A DNA stretch of 41,051 bases from Paraglomus occultum (taxonomy: Eukaryota; Glomeromycota; Glomeromycetes; Paraglomerales; Paraglomeraceae): positions 1-41,051 of the forward strand of contig CAJVPJ010000138.1 in the NCBI GenBank assembly GCA_910592205.1. The letters run 5' to 3'. Made by a program: the position numbers and the translations under genes. Below are positions 34,919-41,051 of the stretch, in pieces; the stretch's first letter is position 1; each line of letters opens with the position of its first letter. Under the pieces are notes generated by a model. The model was not told where the DNA came from. It did not search any database and saw nothing but the letters and a program-made list of their open reading frames with translations.

Positions 34919-35000
34919 AAGAGGGGGGAAAAAAATAAAGGAAAAAAAAAAAGAAAAAAAAAGGAAAAAAAAAAAGAAAAAAAAGGGAAAAAAAAACTTT
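34919..35000. repeat. Polypurine (A/G) tract
   Basis: About 80 bases of almost pure A and G (GGGGGGAAAAAAATAAAGG... AAAAAGGGAAAAAAAA). A further G run lies at about 35075-35085. Confidence 0.9.
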
Positions 35001-36906
35001 AAACAATAAACAAAGGTTGTATATTTTTACACTAGACGGTTGTTACAATGATTGTTGGCTGAGAAAGTGGGGAAGGGGGGGGGGGAATCCAAGCTGTTTC
35101 ATTTGTGACCAATTCTCCCTTATCATTCTGGCGCCAAATTTTTATTTGTCTTACAAACCAAACTCTTTTAAAATAATGAATATTTTATACTAGAGTTTTC
35201 TGATGTAGATGATCTCGTTGTGTTTGTCGGCACAAAAACTTTATCGTTATTCTGACAGCTCTGAATGTTATGGGGTTCAACTTGATAAGCTTTACACTTA
35301 AATGATTGTATTTACTTTCCCCCCTAATTTTATTCCCGCCATACACAACGGCAATTGCATTTTTTTATCTCCGAGAACACCGAGTATGTAGCTAGAACTG
35401 TAAGGCTCGGCGATTGTACCGCTAACGGCGAATTTATTCGTTCGAGATTACGATATCGTTCATTTGTCCCATTGGCATTTAATTAATTGTATTGGCCAAT
35501 GACACGTACAAACGTGAGTTTGTTAAAGTGGGCGTAATAACTTACAACTGCTTGTGTGGACACACATAATGTGACGTAAATTATGTCTACGATAACACGC
35601 CCAATCTCGTGATCGTTGTTGTTCAATGTTGTCATGCGCATTTAACCCGTTTCTATTTTCTACGAAACAAATCTTGCCTGCGAACAATGTCATGCTCTGC
35701 GAGTGTGTTGGGCGTGGATTTTGATAATGGGTTTTACGTTTCGTTTGAGAACGATGGCAATTTTCCAAGTCTTTCTCGTACTTCATAACACAAATCCAAT
35801 ATTCGGCGATTGTTGCTATTGGCTGTCTTGGTCGAATGGGTTTGGGTTAACTCGACGCAACTTGCTGGTGAAACCACATCAAAAATTGACAGCTCAGTTT
35901 TGGACGTCACACCGAATTTGTGTTCTGATAGAAAAAGGTAATGCTATTAAACTCGTTAAGAAAAGGGTGTTCTGCGCTAACATGTGTGTTTTATTACGTG
36001 CTTGCCATCAGGGGAATTGTTTGCGGATATTGTATGTATTACGAACAAGTCAAAGATGACGTATAAATTATGTATGAGTTTACTCTGTAATGAAATCCCC
36101 ATATTGATTGTTCTGTCTCACCTAACAGGCAACTATAACGAATAACTACGGTCGCCCAATGTAAACTGGTTAACATTTGACGCCGAGCACATGTTCGATT
36201 AACAAAAAGACATGTGGAAGTGCAGGCATTTATTTAATACTTGGGAATAATTATCTGCTTGATGAGCTTGAATGTATTAACGAATGACGCAAGTTTATAA
36301 TCAGTGATCCATACAATAATATGGTGATGGACAGGGTAACTAAAGGTACTGATCAACTACAATTAATGTGTGATGTCATAAGCATGTGTTTAACAAGTTC
36401 GTTTGTCTAGCCCAATTAGATTATGCCGAGTGGTAATAACGGTTAGACACTCGATAATAAAACAACCTCGCAATTCATTGAGCAAAAGAAATGCTAGATC
36501 TGAATTCACATGGAGAGAATTCATTCCTTTACAAAGGTGCTATACTAAATTTGTGTTCCGAGGTGATAATTTCTGAGAGTCTACGCGTTATCATCGAAAA
36601 TCATTCGACTGCAAAGTAAAGAGAAACGCAATGCTCAGACTCGATGAATATCGTATTTCGGTAACGATTATGGTATTCGTCGAGATCAGAGACTATAAAG
36701 CGCTTCTACGACAAGTATTTTGTGTGTTTATCCTGCACAATACTTTACATGAGTAAATGAATCTTGCTCTTTGACTAATACTGATCGCTCAATAAAACAA
36801 TGCCGAGAGTGAATATGCGTGTAACATAAGTCTTCTCATGTGATTGAAGAGATCAGATCTTACCCATCGCTTAATATCTTTTGTCTCGCTTTGCTCAACA
36901 CATACA

Positions 36907-38125
36907 ATGCCACTCGCTGCAGTTGCACAGTATTGTGGTACGGCAAATGTTGCCGCCAACATTGAAATATGCTTTAAACTTATGAGAGATGCCGTTGTCA
37001 AAGGTGCTCAGGTACAATTTATATGACGAGAAACACGATTCGATACGTCCATGATACTTTAACGTAATAACCACACGGTGAATAGATGGTATTCTTTCCA
37101 GAAGCATCTGATTTCATAGCAACAACTACCAAAGAGACAATCGAACTCACAAAGGCTCATTCAAGGTCGTTTGTTGAGGACATAAAGAAAGAAGCTAGGA
37201 ATCAGAAATTATGGGTATCAATTGGAGTGCACGAACAGGTGACAATTAGATAGATAGATATGTATGTATATTTCATATATAATATTAATCTTTGTATCGT
37301 TTTTCCTCATAGAGTTTGTCTCCCAATAAAATATACAACACTCATTTGATTATCAGCGATGATGGAATCGAAATTGGCAAATATCGTAAATTACACTTGT
37401 TCGATGTTGACATTAAGGACGGTCCCGTTATTCTGGAAAGCACCAGCACTGATTATGGAGAACAAGTAATCAGCCCTATTTCAACTCCCTTGGGCAAAGT
37501 AGGGATGTCTGTATGTTATGATTTACGATTTCCAGAGTTATCAACCGAGTTGCGTAAGAGAGGAGCCGACATTCTGACGTATCCATCCGCGTTCACGATA
37601 AAGACTGGACAGGCACATTGGGGTAACTACTACTACTACTACTACTACTACACAAATTGTCAAAAAGGGGTATCGGAGATGGTATGCAGTTAATCAAACA
37701 CCCTTTGTTATGTTTAGAAGTATTACTGAGAGCAAGAGCGATAGAAAACCAGACATACGTCATTGCAAGGCAAGTTAATTTACACGTTTTCAAGATTAAT
37801 TTGCTATGTCGATCACTAATCTAATTGCGAATAGTGCCCATATTGGAAAGCATAATGATAAAAGAGCAAGCTATGGTAATGCTATGGTAAGTAAGATTAG
37901 AAATTGGTTTTGCCGTGGGACTATGAAGCGGTATTTAACCGCTTGCGAATTTATTTTTCATAGATTGTGGATTCATGGGGGACTGTACTGGCGAGATGTC
38001 CAGAGACTATAAAGCCCAGTTTAGCTTTTGCAGATATTGATTTGGATAGATTACATCAGGTTAGAAGAGAAATGCCAATCATGGATCACAGAAGGGTTGA
38101 CATATTCACTCATTTGGCATCATAA
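36907..38125 (+). CDS. NIT1: Nit1-type nitrilase-fold amidase (deaminated glutathione amidase)
   Basis: C-N hydrolase that most likely removes the misformed side product deaminated glutathione. Six exons: 36907-37011, 37086-37238, 37313-37622, 37718-37769, 37835-37886 and 37964-38125; 277 aa, normal length. Catalytic triad: Glu41 (FFPEASDF), Lys112 (KYRKLHLFDVD) and Cys154 (VCYDLRFPELS). Other family blocks are YPSAFTIKTGQAHWE, LLRARAIENQTYVIA, GKHNDKRASYGNAM and VDSWGTVLARCPE. These favour Nit1 over the Nit2 omega-amidase. The intron after exon 4 starts GCAAGT rather than GT; only that GC donor keeps frame (giving VIASAHIGKHND). The intron after exon 3 begins GTAACTACT, so an ACT repeat abuts its donor. 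The yeast orthologue is named NIT2, so the symbol is by family. Confidence 0.95.
37626..37651 (+). repeat. (ACT)n microsatellite at a splice donor
   Basis: Eight to nine ACT units begin at intron position 4, directly after the GTA of the third intron of the amidase gene. Confidence 0.95.
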
Positions 38126-38794
38126 GAAGAGTTAAATACAGAAAAAAGAACCATTTTAACGCAAATGTTAATTGTGGAATTCGAGGCGGCCGGCATCTGG
38201 ATCAGACGTCGCAATGATTCTTTCTCATGAGCCCAACTTGTACACTTTGCTCAGTTGAACTTTTGCAAACGTAACCAAGTCCAAAAGCTTAAGGATAGAT
38301 AGCATTTATTACATGTATAACCGATAGCATGAACCTGGACCATAATGAGCTTGGAGATTTGCCGAAACTGGGAATTGCAGGTATGGTGACAGCAATTCCT
38401 AATTGGTTACATGTTAATGTCCAATTTACAATACTAAATATAAATATATTTAATTCATTGTCTCTTCTCCCTTTTCGCCTATTACCTCTTCACTCATAGA
38501 TCCATTTCTCCAAAATGCGTACATATGTACAGATATACGTTCTCGCTTTATAATAAAGCCGAGATTGCGATCAGAGCCAAATTCATGAGCTTTGCTTCAT
38601 GAATTGTACGAATACGAGTTTTCGTTTCACGGCGGAAATCAGTAGAGGCCGTTGAAAAGTGCGCTGCTCAAGGTTTCGAGAGTTTGTGAAAGTAATTTTC
38701 TGCGTTATGTAACCTGACAATACAGACATATTCTTTGCCTAGAGGGAAACATGATCAGTTGAATTGAGCTTGGTGATATTTTAAAAGTAGGACC
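38126..38794. other. Spacer between the amidase gene and the methyltransferase pseudogene
   Basis: No gene supported. This is where the missing 3' part of the homocysteine methyltransferase should lie, but I cannot find its middle or C-terminal motifs on the minus strand. A short plus-strand frame near 38640 (KSVEAVEKC) is of uncertain meaning. Confidence 0.4.
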
Positions 38795-39452
38795 AGCGTA
38801 TATGTCTAGACGCTCCTTGTGAAACCAAAGGATATCGTCAAAAGTAGCATCTCCATAGTCACCAGTGTATTCAGCACCATTGCATAAAATTGCTCCATAT
38901 GGCCCAAGGGAAAGAGCAACAAGTGAGATATCGCGACGTGGGCTGTTTTCTTTTTCACCCTTTTGATATTCGTCCCAGAATGGATCGCGCGCCTCGGTCG
39001 CAAGAGATACATCAACTCTTTAGCTTTGGTTTGTGTGAACTCCTTGAATCCGGCAACCGAGGCTTGATAGCTAATAAAAAATATATATTGTTTGAATCAA
39101 CAGCATTTTCAGTAGATGCAAGGGGAGGGGGTCGAATGTTTTCGTTCTATCTTGCCAGAACGTGCTAGAGTAAATAATAATAAAGCAATTGATTAATGAA
39201 CCTTTTCTACTCTGTCAACTCCCTATCAATAACTCCCTTCAATGACAGACTATAGATCAAAATTGACTGTAATGATGGTCCAAAAGATCTATGCAAACCT
39301 GCAGGTAGATATTATATCAGTGCCTGCACGAAGGTAGTCCAAGTGAACGTTTCGTATCGCTTGCGGATGCTGGTACAAGCATAAAGTGCTGTGTCCGTCA
39401 GATTTTTATGATATGCTCTCTCCAGATGTGTTGCCATTCCACCATCCAACAT
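38795..39452 (-). pseudogene. Homocysteine S-methyltransferase pseudogene (5' part only)
   Basis: The minus strand spells the N-terminal half of a Mht1/YagD-like homocysteine methyltransferase. The first exon region from 39452 has LDGGMATHLERA, then, after a frame change, HPQAIRNVHLDYLRAGTD and IISTC. A 228-bp GTTTGC...TTAG intron (39298-39071) joins in frame to SYQASVAGFKEFTQTKAKEL. A second frame change leads to SLATEARDPFWDEYQ, SLGPYGA, EYTGDYGD and LWFHKERLDIYA. At least two frame breaks, a stop just upstream of LDGG and absence of the C-terminal Zn-cysteine region (GGCC) make it non-functional as read. Similarity is too high for ancient decay, so loss looks recent. A sequencing error could explain one frame break but not the missing half. 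Confidence 0.82.
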
Positions 39453-39773
39453 CAGCGTTTAGGCGAACTGAGACGCTGAAGCCCTCATACACCGTGGATA
39501 TAGTTTCGTTTTTAATTGGACTAACCATACTGCAGAAATCATGCATTTGTGATCTTCGTGGCATTGCATAGTAATAGTGATGATGATGCAAAAGATTTCC
39601 AAGTAGGCAAACCATTTTACTACAATAATTTCATCATAGTAGTAGTAGGTAAGATGCCAAGATATAATTTTTATATTATTTTTTTAATAATTACACAAAG
39701 ATGCTGTCCTCAAATTATGTTAGCCTTTGGGGGGGGGGCACTTCCTCAACATCAGTTCTCGCCCATCACCTGT
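39453..39773. other. Spacer between two minus-strand relics
   Basis: AT-rich with a G9 run near 39730. I see no coding structure. Confidence 0.4.
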
Positions 39774-40250
39774 TTAATTTTTGCGTAAATTGGCTTCATT
39801 TTCTACCCTAACAATATCCTTGGTGAGATTAATGTGGTATTCGCTTTTCACTTGTACATGAAAATTTCTTTTGAAGCATAGAAAAAAAATACAATCCGTA
39901 GCCGTAGTGATTATTCTGTAAAGATGGTCATATTCTTTCCCAAAAGTGACATCAGCTTTTCGTTTCTTTCCATTGATCAGGCGAGCAATTTCGCATTGCA
40001 TACCATTCTGTTGGATGTGTGGAATTAGCAACATACAGTAAGCTTACAATCCTGAGCAAACCCAATGGCGATTTGATATGGCTTCCTTCTGTGATACAAA
40101 TTAATTTCTCCAACGCTGTACATGACCTGTAGATTCCTCTCCAATGAGATTTCCTTTCCGGTAATGTTTTTGAGAAGAATATTTGCAACGTTGCTTCCAA
40201 CAACCGTTCCCGTAATGTAAAGGGTTCAATTTGTGAAATTTTTTTTTTCA
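39774..40250 (-). pseudogene. Broken frames of an unidentified protein (possible accessory-family relic)
   Basis: Two minus-strand segments look truly coding but lie in different frames: about 40220-40045 (VGSNVANILLKNITGKEISL, then LQVMYSVGEINLYHRRKPYQ) and about 40010-39774 (EIARLINGKKRKADVTFGKE, YDHLYRIITTATD, SEYHINLTKDIVRVENEANL). Between them is an in-frame stop and shift with no convincing intron. The 'KRKAD...YDHLYxIxTTA' pattern reminds me of C-terminal regions found in Crinkler-like and other expanded protein families of arbuscular mycorrhizal fungi; that is memory-based and weak. A short Met-initiated frame further upstream (from 40572) could be its 5' exon. Confidence 0.4.
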
Positions 40251-40755
40251 TAAATAATGAGGGTGGAGTATCGATAAGTTTCGTATTTTGCCAGCAACCC
40301 CTAGGTTTTCTGAATCAGCAAAGACATGTTAATACAGAAATGCAATATGGTTGAAGCACAGTCATTGTATTTACCCTGCTCTGCATCTTTAATTTTATTA
40401 ACTAACTTGTTGCCTGACCGTGAGCAAGATTGTAAGGATAAGAAAGTAGTGTGTATTTAGTTAACCATAACCAGCGAGCTTGCTTTTTTTTGAATACATC
40501 AATATTACCATTATCGAGAAACAGCACATCTTTATCAGACTCCAAAAAAACGATTAGGAAAATATTTGACATTTTGATTTGGGGCAAGGAAAATGTTTAT
40601 TGTTATTTATTCAGCTCACTACAAAATGCAAGCTTGTCGTACGGTATAACCTAACTGGGAGGGATATGCGGAATGCATTTTAAGAGGCTTTGCATGCAAT
40701 GTAGCACAATTAAGGGTTGACACTTTACTTGAGAGATAAGATTTTTAATTCAACT
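40251..40755. other. Spacer before the right-edge kinase-like gene
   Basis: It contains a minus-strand frame from an ATG at 40572 (MSNIFLIVFLESDKDVLFLD...) that may be the first exon of the relic to its left, and the plus-strand promoter of the last gene. Nothing else is supported. Confidence 0.35.
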
Positions 40756-41051
40756 ATGTCGTTATTTGCTAACAATCCAGCCATTGCCAACTTGGTTGAA
40801 TCCTCCTCGGAAAGCGAAAATAAACACTTAAGACTGGAATGGATTCCTTTCGAGGAAATCACCGACGTTGAACCAACTCAAATTGACAACGTTTACTGCG
40901 CTATTCGCAAGCATGATGACTATGAGTATGAGATTATGTTACTGTTACTTAAAAGTAGCGAAGAATGCACAGCAACACTTGTGAGTGAGTTTGCTAGAAT
41001 ATACTCACTTCCAACACACAAGTACAATAACAATGACAATAACTTTAGACG
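40756..41051 (+). CDS. Kinase-like gene, 5' part, glycine loop missing (cut by window end)
   Basis: An ATG at 40756 opens a frame that stays open to the end of the window (98 codons). It begins with a short polar leader and then has LEWIPFEEITDVE, which matches the WIP-[FY]-E-E-x lead-in of the two kinases in this window (WIPYEELEEVE and WIPFEQFSDI). Where those have KGGFG and KGGFS, this has PTQIDNVYCAI, with no glycine loop. IMLLLLKSS aligns with the VAVK lysine strand, and LVSEFARIYSLPT aligns with the helix-C region (FLREIESHLRLS). It therefore looks like a kinase-fold protein that cannot bind ATP in the usual way. The alignment is by eye over a short stretch, and the catalytic half lies outside the window. 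Confidence 0.6.
   Translation, partial: MSLFANNPAIANLVESSSESENKHLRLEWIPFEEITDVEPTQIDNVYCAIRKHDDYEYEIMLLLLKSSEECTATLVSEFARIYSLPTHKYNNNDNNFR

Larger units (their letters stand above)
30563..36906. other. Six-kilobase spacer without a supported gene
   Basis: Dominated by AT-rich sequence, microsatellites, T and A homopolymers and a purine tract. Frames at 31586-31827 (two overlapping), 32802-33011, 34293-34538 and 35523-35786 are open, but I recognise none and cannot link them by splicing. The frame at 33551-34108 on the minus strand is only a translated repeat. Confidence 0.45.

Noticed and set aside
34793-35002. Lys-rich plus-strand frame
   Set aside because: The second half is the polypurine tract; the first half has no conserved feature.
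38630-38693. Plus-strand KSVEAVEKC segment as an inverted piece of the methyltransferase
   Set aside because: It is too short and on the wrong strand, and no neighbouring residues match the family; kept only as a remark.

Overview
The window is nuclear DNA of a filamentous fungus and fits an arbuscular mycorrhizal fungus (Glomeromycotina) best. Genes are split by short GT-AG introns (about 47-250 bp), spacers are long, AT-rich and full of microsatellites, and there are several serine/threonine (TKL-like) kinases with a 'W-I-P-[FY]' lead-in and an 'H-K-x-L-H-S-G-N-I-L' catalytic loop. That combination is typical of the greatly expanded kinase families of Rhizophagus and relatives. The lineage call is inferred from protein style. 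No ribosomal or mitochondrial marker is present. All gene models were built by hand from reading frame, splice-site and family-motif agreement.

Layout. 1-84: (TAA)n. 1344-2718 (+): galactose-1-phosphate uridylyltransferase, 3 exons. 4803-3199 (-): active-looking TKL-type kinase with an N-terminal Cys4 knuckle. 5640-5239 (-): small secreted or single-pass membrane protein. 8251-8794 (+): Tim13-like mitochondrial chaperone in four tiny exons. 9745-13205 (+): 871-aa C2 plus class-3 lipase (diacylglycerol-lipase-like), 9 exons. 13510-14959 (+) and 21842-23388 (+): two copies of an unrecognised Gln-rich, PPPY-containing protein family, with a decayed piece of the lipase gene (about 14960-15222) fused directly to the end of the first copy. 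30411-28418 (-): kinase-like protein whose catalytic Asp is Asn. 36907-38125 (+): Nit1-type amidase, 6 exons, one of them followed by a GC-AG intron. 39452-38795 (-): homocysteine S-methyltransferase pseudogene. 39774-40250 (-): broken frames of another gene. 40756-end (+): start of a kinase-like gene lacking a glycine loop.

How it fits together. GALT, Tim13, the lipase and Nit1 are ordinary housekeeping or metabolic genes (galactose metabolism, mitochondrial import, lipid turnover, glutathione repair). The kinases, the Gln-rich pair and the pseudogenes are the accessory part. The most informative structure is the 9.7-23.4 kb interval. It reads as an old tandem duplication of a [lipase - Gln-rich gene] unit, in which the second lipase was almost entirely lost and the first Gln-rich gene lost its original C-terminus at the junction. 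Long stretches (5.7-7.9, 15.4-19.3, 23.4-28.4, 30.6-36.9 kb) show no gene I can support, only simple repeats, degenerate telomere-like tracts and scattered chance frames.
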